Below, piece by piece: positions 1 through 11,220 of a stretch of DNA of 64,000 nt. The DNA is from Massilia sp. MS-15 (lineage in GTDB: Bacteria; Pseudomonadota; Gammaproteobacteria; Burkholderiales; Burkholderiaceae_D), in contig NZ_JAIWIA010000027.1 in NCBI RefSeq assembly GCF_020176695.1, forward strand, positions 62,001 to 126,000. Reading direction: 5' to 3'. The notes under the pieces were generated by a model, which worked only from the letters and a program-made list of their open reading frames with translations, was not told where the DNA came from and made no database searches. The stretch's first letter is position 1, and the number at the start of each line of letters is the position of its first letter. Position numbers and translations under genes: made by a program.

Positions 1-20
1 CAAAGATGCGCGGTGTGACA

Positions 21-1130
21 TCAATCCCAGCTCAGCGCACCGCCGGTCTGGTACTCGGTCACGCGGGTCTCGAAGAAGTTGCGCTCCTTCTTCAGGTCGA
101 TCATCTCGCTCATCCACGGGAACGGGTTCTCTTCGTTCGGGAACAGCTGGTCCAGGCCGATCTGCACGGCGCGGCGGTTGGCGATGAAGCGCAGGTAGCC
201 CTTGAACATCGGGGCGTTCAGGCCCAGCACGCCGCGCGGCATGGTGTCTTCGGCGTAGCGGTATTCGAGGTCGACCGCCTGCATGAACAGGACCTTGAGC
301 TCTTCGCGGAAGGCCGGGGTCCACAGCTGCGGGTTTTCCATCTTGATCGTGTTGATCAGGTCGATCCCGAAGTTCACGTGCATCGACTCGTCGCGCAGGA
401 TGTACTGGTACTGCTCGGCGGCGCCGGTCATCTTGTTCTGGCGGCCGAGCGCCAGGATCTGGGTGAAGCCGACGTAGAAGAACAGGCCTTCCATCAGGCA
501 GGCGAACACGATGATCGACTTCAGCAGCTTCTGGTCGTTTTCCAGGGTGCCGGTCTTGAATTCCGGATCGGTCAGGACATTGATGAACGGGATCAGGAAC
601 TGGTCCTTGTCGTGGATCGATTCGATCTCGTTGTAGGCGTTGAAGATCTCGCGCTCGTCCAGGCCCAGCGACTCGACGATGTACTGGTAGGCGTGGGTGT
701 GGATCGCCTCCTCGAAGGCCTGGCGCAGCAGGTACTGGCGGCATTCCGGCGCCGTGATGTGGCGGTAGGTGCCCAGCACGATGTTGTTGGCGGCCAGCGA
801 GTCGGCGGTGACGAAGAAGCCGAGGTTGCGCTTGACGATGCGGCGCTCGTCTTCGCTCAGGCCGTTCGGGCTCTTCCACAGCTCGATGTCGCGCTGCATG
901 TTCACTTCCTGCGGCATCCAGTGGTTCGCGCAGCCGGCCAGGTACTTGTCCCATGCCCACTTGTACTTGAACGGCACCAGCTGGTTCACGTCGGTCTGGC
1001 CGTTGATGATGCGCTTGTCGTCGGCGTTGACGCGCTTGGCGACTTCGGCGGCGGCAGGTAGCGCTTCGCCGGCGGCTTGCGCTGCGCGCGGGGCTGGTGT
1101 GGTGCTTGGTTCGTCGTCCCAGGAGAGCAT
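21..1130 (-). CDS. nrdB: Ribonucleoside-diphosphate reductase, class Ia, beta subunit (NrdB)
   Basis: 369 residues. This is the small subunit of the aerobic ribonucleotide reductase; it houses the di-iron/tyrosyl-radical cofactor that starts turnover in NrdA. The metal and radical pattern E-x-x-H-x-x-x-Y is visible (E141, H144, Y148, within EEAIHTHAY), and the second helix pair supplies [10 protein letters not shown]. The conserved C-terminal tail that docks in the large subunit is present, ending GGALSWD. The first 30 residues are Ala/Pro-rich and variable. It lies 132 bp downstream of nrdA on the same strand, so it is expected to be cotranscribed from the nrdA promoter. Length and motifs are normal for the family; I see no defect. 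Confidence 0.97.
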   Translation of the reverse strand: MLSWDDEPSTTPAPRAAQAAGEALPAAAEVAKRVNADDKRIINGQTDVNQLVPFKYKWAWDKYLAGCANHWMPQEVNMQRDIELWKSPNGLSEDERRIVKRNLGFFVTADSLAANNIVLGTYRHITAPECRQYLLRQAFEEAIHTHAYQYIVESLGLDEREIFNAYNEIESIHDKDQFLIPFINVLTDPEFKTGTLENDQKLLKSIIVFACLMEGLFFYVGFTQILALGRQNKMTGAAEQYQYILRDESMHVNFGIDLINTIKMENPQLWTPAFREELKVLFMQAVDLEYRYAEDTMPRGVLGLNAPMFKGYLRFIANRRAVQIGLDQLFPNEENPFPWMSEMIDLKKERNFFETRVTEYQTGGALSWD

Positions 1131-1262
1131 GTGTTTGTTCCTTCTTTCGTGACTGCGTCCGCGCGGGGCGGACGGTCGTATTGGTTCAGTAAAGTCAGCG
1201 GCGATTCAGTGGTGCGGCCCGGCGCTCATGCCGGCCCGCACCCGATGTCGCTGAGTGACAGC

Positions 1263-4214
<2,952 letters not shown>

Positions 4215-4426
4215 TGAGCCTCCAGTGGCAGCGGAACCTGCCGTCGTTTGTTTTAACCAGTCTTGTCAGCTGGACAAAATTTTGAGCAAAGCGAACCCCC
4301 GCCAGCGAAAACGATTGCTGACAATCAAGAAAAGAACAGTACGGCAGGGTGGAAAATCGCTGATGAATCAGTGGCTTGCAGAGCAAGCTTCACGTCGATG
4401 CTGAACTAGTTGCCTGTCGTTCAATA

Positions 4427-4472
4427 CCACTATATCTAGTGTTCAACGTTGAGATCAGACTAATTGTAGTGG
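4427..4472 (-). promoter_or_regulatory. Two NrdR-like boxes upstream of nrdAB
   Basis: The 16-mer at 4427-4442 (CCACTATATCTAGTGT) matches the commonly quoted NrdR box acaCTATATATAGTgt at 14 of 16 positions and is nearly palindromic. A weaker second copy at 4457-4472 (AGACTAATTGTAGTGG, about 11 of 16) lies with its centre exactly 30 bp away, close to three helical turns, which is the usual spacing of paired NrdR boxes. NrdR is an ATP/dATP-sensing repressor of nrd operons. The second box overlaps the predicted -10 of the minus-strand promoter, which fits repression. The nrdR gene itself is not in the window. Confidence 0.7.
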
Positions 4473-4491
4473 CTGACCCAAGTCAGGGCAA
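4463..4491 (-). promoter_or_regulatory. Predicted sigma-70 promoter of nrdAB
   Basis: On the minus strand, TTGCCC (4486-4491) and TACAAT (4463-4468) are separated by exactly 17 bp. The start would fall between the two NrdR-like boxes, about 240 nt upstream of nrdA. This is a sequence match only; no transcript data are available. Confidence 0.55.
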
Positions 4492-4683
4492 GCGAATTAC
4501 TTTTCAATTTTTGGCCTTTTTTTTGCCTCGCAGGCTTGACAAGACGTTATAGCGAGACTGGCGGGCAGCTGGCGGTGAGTAAGTGCTAACCAAGGCTGCC
4601 AGCGCTGCTCATTGCGTAATCAAGGCCATCCGGGATGCATTATCCTTGTTAGTTTTGCACTGGCGAAAAGACAACAACACCCC

Positions 4684-6156
4684 TCAGGCATGGTCGTCCG
4701 GCGCGCAGATTTCCAGCTTCTGAATCTGGTAGCGCAGCTGGCGCACGCTGATCCCCAGCAGGGCCGCGGCCTGGGTGCGGTTGAACTGCGTCTGCTGCAG
4801 CGCGCGTCCGATGATCTCGCGCTCGACCTGGTTCAGGTACTCGGGCAGGTTGCTGGGCAAGCCGGTCGGCCCGAGCTGGGCAGTTCCCGCCATCTGCGCG
4901 GACAGCGCCGCTGGCGGCGACCCCGTCTCCGGTACCGGCGCCGGCGCCGGTTGCGGCAAGGACGGCGGCAGCGTCGCCGCAGCCGGCTGCCCGCTCCCGC
5001 CCTCGGCCGGGCGCGCCGCCTTCAGCGACAGGTCGCCGACTTCGATCACGCCATCGTTGGCGAAAGCCAGCGCCCGCTCCAGCACGTTTTCCAGCTCGCG
5101 GATGTTTCCCGGGAAGGAATAGGCGCGCAGCGCCTCGAGCACGCCCGGGCCCAGTGCGGCCTGGTTCGGCCCGGCCAGGCGCGCCAGGATCGTCGCGGCC
5201 AGCACCGGCAGGTCGTCGAGCCGTTCGCGCAGCGGCGGCAGCGCCAGCTCGATCACGTTCAGGCGGTAGAACAGGTCCTGCCTGAACCTGCCCTGCTCCA
5301 CGCAGCGCGCCAGGTCCTGGTGGGTGGCGCTGATGATGCGCACGTCGACCGGCTCCTCGGCCGTGGCGCCGATCTTGCGCACGCGCCGCTCCTGGATCGC
5401 GCGCAGCAGCTTGACCTGCATCGGCAGCGGCAGGTCGGCCACTTCGTCCAGCATCAGGGTGCCGCCGTTGGCGGCCTGGAAGAAGCCGTCGCGCTCCTCC
5501 GCAGCGCCAGTGAAGGCGCCCTTGCGGTAGCCGAAGAACTCGGCCTCCATCAGCGTTTCCGGGATCGCCCCGCAGTTCACCGCCACGAAAGGCTTGCTGG
5601 CGCGCGAGCTCAGGGCGTGGATTTCGCGCGCGGCCAGTTCCTTGCCGCTGCCGGATTCGCCGGTGATCGAGATCGGCGCGTTGGAGCGCGCCAGGCGCCC
5701 GATCTGGGCGCGCAGCGCCGTCATCGCGGGCGAACTGCCGATCATGCGCGAGCCGGGCGCCGCGCCATCGGCCGGCGCCGGCGGCGCTTCCAGCAGCTTC
5801 AGGGCCGAGCGCACCATCACCCGCAGCGCGTCCAGCGCCACCGGCTTGGAGATGTAGTCGAAGGCGCCGGCCTTGAGCGCCACCACGGCGTTCTCGGCGC
5901 TGCCATAGGCGGTGATCACGGCGATCGGCGTGCCGCTGCCGGCGGCGCTCACTTCGCGCACCAGTTCCAGCCCGAGGCCATCGGGCAGGCGCATGTCGGT
6001 CAGGACCAGCGCGTAGTCATGCTCGTCCAGCAGGGCGCGCGCCTGGCGCAGCGTGGCCGCGCTGTCGACGTCCAGGCCCATCTTGAGCAGGGTGATCTCG
6101 AGCAGTTCGCGCAGGTCGGCTTCGTCGTCGACCACGAGGATGCGGGGTGCGGCCAT
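4684..6156 (-). CDS. pilR: NtrC-family sigma-54 response regulator, PilR type
   Basis: 490 residues. A sigma-54-dependent activator with the full three-domain layout: receiver domain (residues 1-120, acidic pair D10/D11, phospho-acceptor D54 in VLTDMRLPDG), AAA+ domain (about 140-370, Walker A GESGSGKE, sigma-54 contact loop GAFTGA), and a C-terminal Fis-type helix-turn-helix (TQFNRTQAAALLGIS). A Pro/Ala-rich linker precedes the HTH. It sits 20 bp downstream of its cognate kinase on the same strand. PilR/PilS pairs control type IV pilin transcription; here no pilin gene is in the window, so the PilR name rests on the partner kinase layout and the PP0621/ypjD neighbourhood typical of Burkholderiales. 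Confidence 0.88.
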   Translation of the reverse strand: MAAPRILVVDDEADLRELLEITLLKMGLDVDSAATLRQARALLDEHDYALVLTDMRLPDGLGLELVREVSAAGSGTPIAVITAYGSAENAVVALKAGAFDYISKPVALDALRVMVRSALKLLEAPPAPADGAAPGSRMIGSSPAMTALRAQIGRLARSNAPISITGESGSGKELAAREIHALSSRASKPFVAVNCGAIPETLMEAEFFGYRKGAFTGAAEERDGFFQAANGGTLMLDEVADLPLPMQVKLLRAIQERRVRKIGATAEEPVDVRIISATHQDLARCVEQGRFRQDLFYRLNVIELALPPLRERLDDLPVLAATILARLAGPNQAALGPGVLEALRAYSFPGNIRELENVLERALAFANDGVIEVGDLSLKAARPAEGGSGQPAAATLPPSLPQPAPAPVPETGSPPAALSAQMAGTAQLGPTGLPSNLPEYLNQVEREIIGRALQQTQFNRTQAAALLGISVRQLRYQIQKLEICAPDDHA

Positions 6157-6176
6157 GGTTTCCTTTCTTGTCGTCG

Positions 6177-7889
6177 CTAGGCGGCAGGCTGGGCGAAACT
6201 GATCACGAAGCGGCCGCTGGCCTCGGCGGCATCGGCGCCATCGTTGCCATCGTTGCCATCGTTGCCATCGGCGCCGTCGGTGCCATCAGTGCCATCAATG
6301 GCATCGAAACGGTATTCGTAGTCGAGTTGCGCATCGTTGTTCAGGCACAGCTCGCGCGCCAGGTACAGGCCCAGGCCCGTGCCCTTGCTCGAGGTGGTGT
6401 AGAAGGGCTCGAACAGGTGGGCCCGCACTTCGGGCGTGATCCCGGGGCCGTCGTCCTGCACGTGCAGCTCGATCCTGCCGGCGGCGTCGTGGGCGGGAAA
6501 GACGCGGATGCTGGCCGGCCGGCGGCTGGCGTAGCGCACCGCGTTGCCCAGCAGGTTGAGCAGCACTTCGTGCAGGTGCAGCGGATCGAAGCGTACCGCG
6601 CTGGCGCCGGGGTCGCCGATGTAGAGCACTTCCTGCGCCAGCCCGTGGGTCTCGCAGAACTCGGCCTTCAGCTCGGCCAGGAAGGCGCCCAGCCGCACCG
6701 GCTCGCCGTTCGGCTGCACCTTGCGCGACAGTTGCAGGATGTCCTCGACCATGCGGTTCACCCGCGCCACGTTGTCGCCCACGATCTTCAGCAGGCGCAC
6801 CTCGGCCGGGCCGTGCAGGTCTTCGGCCAGCAGCGCGGTGGCATGGCCGATCGCCGACAGCGGATTGCGCACCTCGTGCGCGATGCTGGCGGTGAGGCGG
6901 CCCATCGAGGCCAGCTTCAGCTGCTGCGCCTGGTTTTCGATGGCGCTCACGTCCTGCATGAAGACCACGCTGCGGCCCAGCGCCACGCCGCCCGTATCGA
7001 CACGCGCGAAGCGCAGCTTCAGGTGCACCGGCCCGTCGCGCCGCCCGCGCAGCGCACCGGCCTCCTGCTGGTAGGGTTTGATGGTGACGAAGGCGGCGCC
7101 GTCGACCGGGGCGCGCAGCCAGCCGGCGAATGCCTGGGCCAGCGGCTCGAGGCCGGGCGCCTCGCCCAGCCTGAAGCCGGCCGCCTCGCCTTCCAGGCCG
7201 AGCATGCGGCGCGCCGCCGGGTTGCCGGTGAAGACCGTGCTGTCGTCGCCCGCCACCAGGATGCCGTCGCCGACGTCGGCCATCACGATCCCGTTGATCA
7301 CCTGCTGCACGCGCAGGTCGGCGCCGCGCTGGGCGGCCAGTTCTTCCTGCTTGATCAGGCGCGCGGCCAGCCGGTTCACCAGCAGCGCGCAGGCGAAGAA
7401 GGCGGCGCCGTACAGGCCGGCCTGCATCAGCGGCGGCTGGCGCTCCAGCATGAATACCTGCCAGGTGGCCTCCAGCAGCAGGAACAGGGTCGCCACCGCG
7501 CTGGCGAACAGCGCCAGCGAGAGCGGCGCCAGGATCGCGGTGCCGGCCAGCGGAAACAGGTAGAGGATCGCCAGGCCGCTGCGCATGCCGCCCGCATCGA
7601 GGTAGAGCAGCGAGATCACGGCCAGGTCGAGCGCCACCTGCCCTCCCAGCTGCAGCGCGAAGCGGCGCCGCCACCAGGTGGCCAGCACCGCGAACAGCAG
7701 GGCCGCGGCCAGGTAGAACAGGCAGGCCCGGGTATTCACCGCGTCCAGGCGGCCGGCGCCGCCGTTGATGCCCATGCCCAGGTAGAGCAGCAGCACCAGC
7801 GCGATGACGATGCGGGTGACGGTGAGGGTCTGCAGCGAACGCCACAGGGTCGCGCGCGATGCGGGAGACAGCAGGGTACGGACGGGCAT
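6177..7889 (-). CDS. pilS: Membrane sensor histidine kinase, PilS type
   Basis: 570 residues from the ATG at 7889; the reading frame stays open further upstream, but that part is Arg/Gly/Ala-rich noise. N-terminal hydrophobic region with about six membrane segments (residues 20-175), a PAS-like domain (about 195-310), phospho-acceptor H338 in SIAHEVRNPLSAIGH, and an HATPase with N box (NLLGNAVRY), G1 (DDGPGI) and G2 (GTGLGLYLA). It would phosphorylate the adjacent sigma-54 regulator. Odd feature: between the last ATPase helices and the final beta strand (GRFVISFAQ) there is a 22-residue Asp-Gly-Xaa run (about 532-553) encoded by a 9-bp tandem repeat, so kinase-tail length may vary between strains. 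Confidence 0.9.
   Translation of the reverse strand: MPVRTLLSPASRATLWRSLQTLTVTRIVIALVLLLYLGMGINGGAGRLDAVNTRACLFYLAAALLFAVLATWWRRRFALQLGGQVALDLAVISLLYLDAGGMRSGLAILYLFPLAGTAILAPLSLALFASAVATLFLLLEATWQVFMLERQPPLMQAGLYGAAFFACALLVNRLAARLIKQEELAAQRGADLRVQQVINGIVMADVGDGILVAGDDSTVFTGNPAARRMLGLEGEAAGFRLGEAPGLEPLAQAFAGWLRAPVDGAAFVTIKPYQQEAGALRGRRDGPVHLKLRFARVDTGGVALGRSVVFMQDVSAIENQAQQLKLASMGRLTASIAHEVRNPLSAIGHATALLAEDLHGPAEVRLLKIVGDNVARVNRMVEDILQLSRKVQPNGEPVRLGAFLAELKAEFCETHGLAQEVLYIGDPGASAVRFDPLHLHEVLLNLLGNAVRYASRRPASIRVFPAHDAAGRIELHVQDDGPGITPEVRAHLFEPFYTTSSKGTGLGLYLARELCLNNDAQLDYEYRFDAIDGTDGTDGADGNDGNDGNDGADAAEASGRFVISFAQPAA
6231..6302. repeat. 9-bp tandem repeat inside the PilS-type kinase gene
   Basis: Eight consecutive 9-bp units, of which three in a row (6240-6266) are identical (ATCGTTGCC) and the others differ at one to three bases. 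In the coding (minus) frame each unit gives Asp-Gly-Xaa (Xaa is Asn, Thr or Ala). Copy-number changes would keep the reading frame. Confidence 0.9.
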
Positions 7890-7897
7890 CGGCCGGC

Positions 7898-8149
7898 CTA
7901 GCGCGGCGGCAGGCGCGCGTGGCCCGGCGAACAATAATCCTGGCCGTCGGCGTGCACCGCTTCCGAGGCCGGGAAATGCAGGCCGCAGTGGGCGCACTGG
8001 GTCATGTTCTCGATCCCGGCTGCCGGCGCCTCGCTGCGCGGGGGAGGCTGCACGGGCGGCTGGTGGCGCGCACCGAGCGCCTTCAGCTTGGCGCGCACGG
8101 CCAGCACCACCAGCCCCACCAGCAGGATCCAGAACAGCACGCGGCTCAT
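7898..8149 (-). CDS. PP0621-like small membrane protein with a Cys4-type ribbon
   Basis: 83 residues. One N-terminal membrane helix (residues 4-19, VLFWILLVGLVVLAVRA), a Pro-rich linker, then a short cysteine/histidine motif: CAHC at 52-55 followed by CSPGH at 73-77, with the family-like phrase LHFPASEAV between. This resembles the PP0621 family often found beside pilS or ypjD in beta- and gammaproteobacteria; its function is not known to me. The ATG was chosen because it overlaps the end of the upstream ypjD-like gene by 4 bp (ATGA), which indicates translational coupling. The kinase gene follows 8 bp later. Confidence 0.8.
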   Translation of the reverse strand: MSRVLFWILLVGLVVLAVRAKLKALGARHQPPVQPPPRSEAPAAGIENMTQCAHCGLHFPASEAVHADGQDYCSPGHARLPPR

Positions 8150-8949
8150 GCCAGCCCCCGGTGCAGCACGACTTCCAGCACGAAGCGGCTGCCGACATAG
8201 GCCAGCGCCAGCGTGGCGAAACCGGCCAGCGTGAAGCGCAGCGCGGTCTTGCCGCGCCAGCCCTGGTAACGGCGGCCCGCCAGCAGCGCCGCGAACAGCA
8301 GCCAGGACAGCAGTGCGAACACGCTCTTGTGGTCCAGGCGCAGCGCGCGTCCGAACAGCTGTTCGGAGAACACCACGCCCGACAGCACCGTCAGGCTGAG
8401 CAGGATGAAGCCGATCCAGATCACGCGGAACAGCAGCTTTTCCATGGTCAGCAGCGCCGGCAGCTGGTCCAGCGCGCTGCCGAGCCAGCCGCCGCCGGCG
8501 GTGCGCGTGTGCAGGCGCGCCTCCTGCAGGGCCATCAGCACCGCGTGGAAGGCGGCGATGGTGAGCGTGCTGTACGCCAGCACCGCCACCACCACGTGCC
8601 AGCCGAAGGCCGGTGACTGGCCATCGAGCGGCAGCAGGCTGCCGGGGAACAGCATCGGCAACGCGCTGGCCGCGACGGCGCAGGGCATCACCAGGCGGCG
8701 CATGCCGTCGAGGGCGAAATTGCGGTTTTCCAGCCAGTAGGCGGCCACCGAGACCCACAGGGCGCTCGACAGCATGATGGCGAAGCCGACCCGCAGCCGG
8801 CCCGGCGCGAGCACGTCGAGCCCGAGCGCGGCGCCATGCGCCACCCAGGCCAGGGCGGTCACGCCGGAAATCGCGGCGCCCCGGCGCGACGGCAGCAGGG
8901 CGCACACCGCGTACAGCAGGGCCGCGGCGAGAAAGAGGGAGTTCTGCAT
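8146..8949 (-). CDS. ypjD: CcsA/YpjD-like cytochrome c assembly family membrane protein
   Basis: 267 residues with about eight hydrophobic segments. The family core is visible: FGWHVVVAVLAYSTL with a conserved His in the fifth segment and LDHKSVFALLSWLLFA with a second conserved His, corresponding to haem-binding histidines in CcsA/HemX relatives. YpjD-type proteins lie next to ffh in many proteobacteria, as here (divergent from ffh across 197 bp). Its exact role is not settled; a link to haem or cytochrome biogenesis is inferred from the family only. It overlaps the next gene by 4 bp. A TAGACT hexamer at 8956-8961 (minus strand) lies so close to the ATG that a leaderless mRNA is possible, but its -35 is poor. 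Confidence 0.85.
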   Translation of the reverse strand: MQNSLFLAAALLYAVCALLPSRRGAAISGVTALAWVAHGAALGLDVLAPGRLRVGFAIMLSSALWVSVAAYWLENRNFALDGMRRLVMPCAVAASALPMLFPGSLLPLDGQSPAFGWHVVVAVLAYSTLTIAAFHAVLMALQEARLHTRTAGGGWLGSALDQLPALLTMEKLLFRVIWIGFILLSLTVLSGVVFSEQLFGRALRLDHKSVFALLSWLLFAALLAGRRYQGWRGKTALRFTLAGFATLALAYVGSRFVLEVVLHRGLA

Positions 8950-9104
8950 AATAAGAGTCTACACCATCGGGAAACGGCGGGAACAGGGCCTGGCCTGGCA
9001 AGGATGGCAAGCCTTGCGCATGGGAGAGGCCGCCCGGCAGCGAATATTTGCGCTGGCGGGCCGGCGCGGCCGGACTGGGCGCCTGGCGCAAGGTAGAATG
9101 TCGG

Positions 9105-9134
9105 TTTACCGAATTTGTCGTGCTGTCTTATATA
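9105..9134 (+). promoter_or_regulatory. Possible ffh promoter
   Basis: TTTACC (9105-9110) and TTATAT/TATATA (9128-9134) are 17-18 bp apart, just upstream of the ffh ATG at 9147. This would give a very short leader. Sequence match only. Confidence 0.4.
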
Positions 9135-9146
9135 GTCAGGTAGAAC

Positions 9147-10514
9147 ATGCTAGATAACCTTACCCAACGCCTAGCCAAGGTCGTCAAGACGATGCGCGGC
9201 GAGGCGCGTCTTACCGAGGCGAACACCGCCGAGATGCTGCGCGAAGTGCGCATGGCCCTGCTGGAAGCCGACGTGGCGCTGCCGGCGGTGCGCGAGTTCA
9301 TCGCCAAAGTCAAGGAGAAAGCGCTGGGCGAAGAAGTCATCGGCTCGCTCAGCCCGGGCCAGGCCCTGGTCGGCGTGGTGCAGCGCGAGCTGGCCGCCCT
9401 GATGGGCGCCGACCTCGGCCCCGATGCCACCCAGCTCTCCTTCGCCCAGCAGCCGCCGGCGATCATCCTGATGGCCGGCCTGCAGGGCGTGGGCAAGACC
9501 ACCACCACCGGCAAGCTGGCCAAGTATCTGAAGGAGCAGAAGAAAAAGAAGGTCCTGACCGTCTCGGCCGACGTGTACCGCCCGGCCGCGATCGCGCAGC
9601 TGGAATCGGTCACGAAGCAGGTCGGCGCCGACTTCTTCCCGACCACGGCCAGCGACAAGCCGGTCGACATCGCGAAGAACGCGCTCGACTGGGCGAAGAA
9701 GCACTACCACGACGTCCTGATCATCGACACCGCCGGCCGCCTCGGCATCGACGAAGCGATGATGCAGGAGATCGCCGCGGTGCACGCCGCCGTCAATCCG
9801 GTCGAGACCCTGTTCGTGGTCGACGCCATGCTGGGCCAGGATGCGATCAACACCGCCAAGGCCTTCAACGACGCCCTGCCCCTGACCGGCGTGGTGCTGA
9901 CCAAGCTCGATGGCGATTCGCGCGGTGGCGCGGCGCTGTCGGTGCGCCACGTGACCGGCAAGCCGATCAAGTTCGCCGGCGTGTCCGAAAAGCTGGACGG
10001 CCTGGAAGCCTTCGACCCGACCCGCATGGCCAACCGCGTGCTGGGCATGGGCGACATCCTCGCGCTGGTGGAAGAAGCGCGCAAGGGCGTCGATGCGGAA
10101 GCGGCGACCGAGCTGGCCAACAAGATCAAGGGTGGCGGCAAGTTCGACATGAACGACTTCAAGGCCCAGCTGACCCAGATGAAGAAAATGGGCGGCATGT
10201 CCGGCCTGCTCGATAAACTGCCGGCCCAGTTCCAGCAGGCGGCCGCCGGCGCCAACATGGACCAGGCCGAAAAGCAGGTGCGGCGCATGGTCGGCATCAT
10301 CGATTCGATGACCGCGCTGGAACGCGCCAAGCCGGAACTGATCAAGGCCAACCGCAAGCGCCGCATCGCGGCAGGCGCCGGCGTGCAGGTGCAGGAAGTG
10401 AACCGCATGCTGAACCAGTTCGAGCAGATGCAGACCATGATGAAGAAACTCAAAGGCGGCGGCCTGATGAAGATGATGCGCGGGATGAAGGGCATGATGC
10501 CCGGCATGCGCTGA
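9147..10514 (+). CDS. ffh: Signal recognition particle GTPase Ffh
   Basis: 455 residues. SRP54 homologue that binds 4.5S RNA and signal sequences of nascent membrane proteins and docks with FtsY. N domain (1-100), GTPase domain with P-loop GLQGVGKTTT (111-120), DTAGRL and TKLDGDSRGG, then a methionine-rich M domain ending in a Met/Lys/Gly tail (MMKKLKGGG ... GMMPGMR). Length is normal. The gene is monocistronic here: a strong hairpin-plus-U terminator follows within 25 bp. Confidence 0.98.
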   Translation: MLDNLTQRLAKVVKTMRGEARLTEANTAEMLREVRMALLEADVALPAVREFIAKVKEKALGEEVIGSLSPGQALVGVVQRELAALMGADLGPDATQLSFAQQPPAIILMAGLQGVGKTTTTGKLAKYLKEQKKKKVLTVSADVYRPAAIAQLESVTKQVGADFFPTTASDKPVDIAKNALDWAKKHYHDVLIIDTAGRLGIDEAMMQEIAAVHAAVNPVETLFVVDAMLGQDAINTAKAFNDALPLTGVVLTKLDGDSRGGAALSVRHVTGKPIKFAGVSEKLDGLEAFDPTRMANRVLGMGDILALVEEARKGVDAEAATELANKIKGGGKFDMNDFKAQLTQMKKMGGMSGLLDKLPAQFQQAAAGANMDQAEKQVRRMVGIIDSMTALERAKPELIKANRKRRIAAGAGVQVQEVNRMLNQFEQMQTMMKKLKGGGLMKMMRGMKGMMPGMR

Positions 10515-10534
10515 CCTCTTGCGGCGCTTCCCGG

Positions 10535-10569
10535 AAAACCGCGCGGGCCCTGGCCTGGCGCGGTTTTTT
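10535..10569 (+). terminator. Rho-independent terminator after ffh
   Basis: Inverted repeat AAAACCGCGC / GCGCGGTTTT (10535-10544 and 10558-10567) with a 13-nt loop, running into a T tract. Confidence 0.85.
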
Positions 10570-10747
10570 CACGTCCGGACCGGGCATTTTTTCACCGAAT
10601 ACGCGGCGAGTGTGAGATAGCGCGCATTTTACGGCTTGTCAGAGTGAAAAATTTCGAAAAAGACTTGCATGAACAGTAAAAGGCCACCAATATAAGCCCG
10701 TGCGTATATAGCGCAAATTCCCTGTGTTCGTTTTAGGAGGCTCGAAG

Positions 10748-11134
10748 ATGGCAACAGCCAAAAAATCCACCGCAGCGCCAGCCAAGCAAGCCGCCAAGCC
10801 GGCTGCAGCGGCCAAGCCTGCAGCAAAGAAGGCAGCTCCAGCAAAAGCAGCAGCGAAACCAGCAGCAAAGCCGGCGGCCGCACGCAAGCCGAACGCCGCT
10901 TTCATGAAAGAGATGACGCCGTCGGGCGAACTGGCAGCAGTGGTCGGCAACAAGCCGCTGCCACGCACCGAAGTCACCAAGAAGGTCTGGGACTACATCA
11001 AGGCCCAGAACCTGCAGGACGCATCGAACCGCCGCATGATCAATGCCGACGACAAGCTGAAGGCTGTCTTCGGCGGCAAGGCCCAGGTATCGATGTTCGA
11101 GATGACCAAGCTCATTTCGGACCACCTGAAGTAA
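10748..11134 (+). CDS. SWIB/MDM2-domain protein with a histone-H1-like N-terminal tail
   Basis: 128 residues. Residues 1-47 are almost only Ala, Lys and Pro (AAKPAA-type repeats, like the C-terminal tails of H1-like bacterial proteins), and residues 52-128 form a SWIB domain (MTPSGELAAVVG, LPRTEVTKKVWDYIK, RRMINADDKLKAVFG). SWIB domains are found in eukaryotic chromatin complexes and in chlamydial and many proteobacterial small proteins; the bacterial role is thought to be DNA or topoisomerase binding but is not firmly known. The start was chosen from the AGGAGG Shine-Dalgarno sequence at 10735-10740; an in-frame upstream codon has none. It is flanked by terminators on both sides, so it is a stand-alone transcript. 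Confidence 0.88.
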   Translation: MATAKKSTAAPAKQAAKPAAAAKPAAKKAAPAKAAAKPAAKPAAARKPNAAFMKEMTPSGELAAVVGNKPLPRTEVTKKVWDYIKAQNLQDASNRRMINADDKLKAVFGGKAQVSMFEMTKLISDHLK

Positions 11135-11168
11135 GCACTGGCTGGCTGTCCAGTAGCCTTGTAAGCGC

Positions 11169-11200
11169 AAAAGCCCCGTCGATCGACGGGGCTTTTTGTT
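11169..11200. terminator. Bidirectional terminator between the SWIB gene and the phosphatase genes
   Basis: Palindrome AAAGCCCCGTCGATCGACGGGGCTTT centred at about 11182, with T tracts on both strands, between two convergent genes. Confidence 0.9.
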
Positions 11201-11220
11201 TGTGGGCCTGCCCCCGCGGC

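Larger units (their letters stand above)
4215..4683. other. 469-bp non-coding region upstream of nrdA
   Basis: No gene is supported here. The region holds the nrdA promoter and two NrdR-like boxes (4427-4472), an apparent untranslated leader of roughly 240 nt down to the nrdA ATG, and the short 3' flank of the pilR-type gene. I looked for a recognisable riboswitch fold in the leader and saw none. Confidence 0.6.

Noticed and set aside
6147-7901. The Ile/Val/Ala-rich start of the plus-strand frame opposite the PilS-type gene as a membrane protein.
   Set aside because: It is simply the reverse reading of the 9-bp repeat; the minus-strand frame has all kinase motifs.
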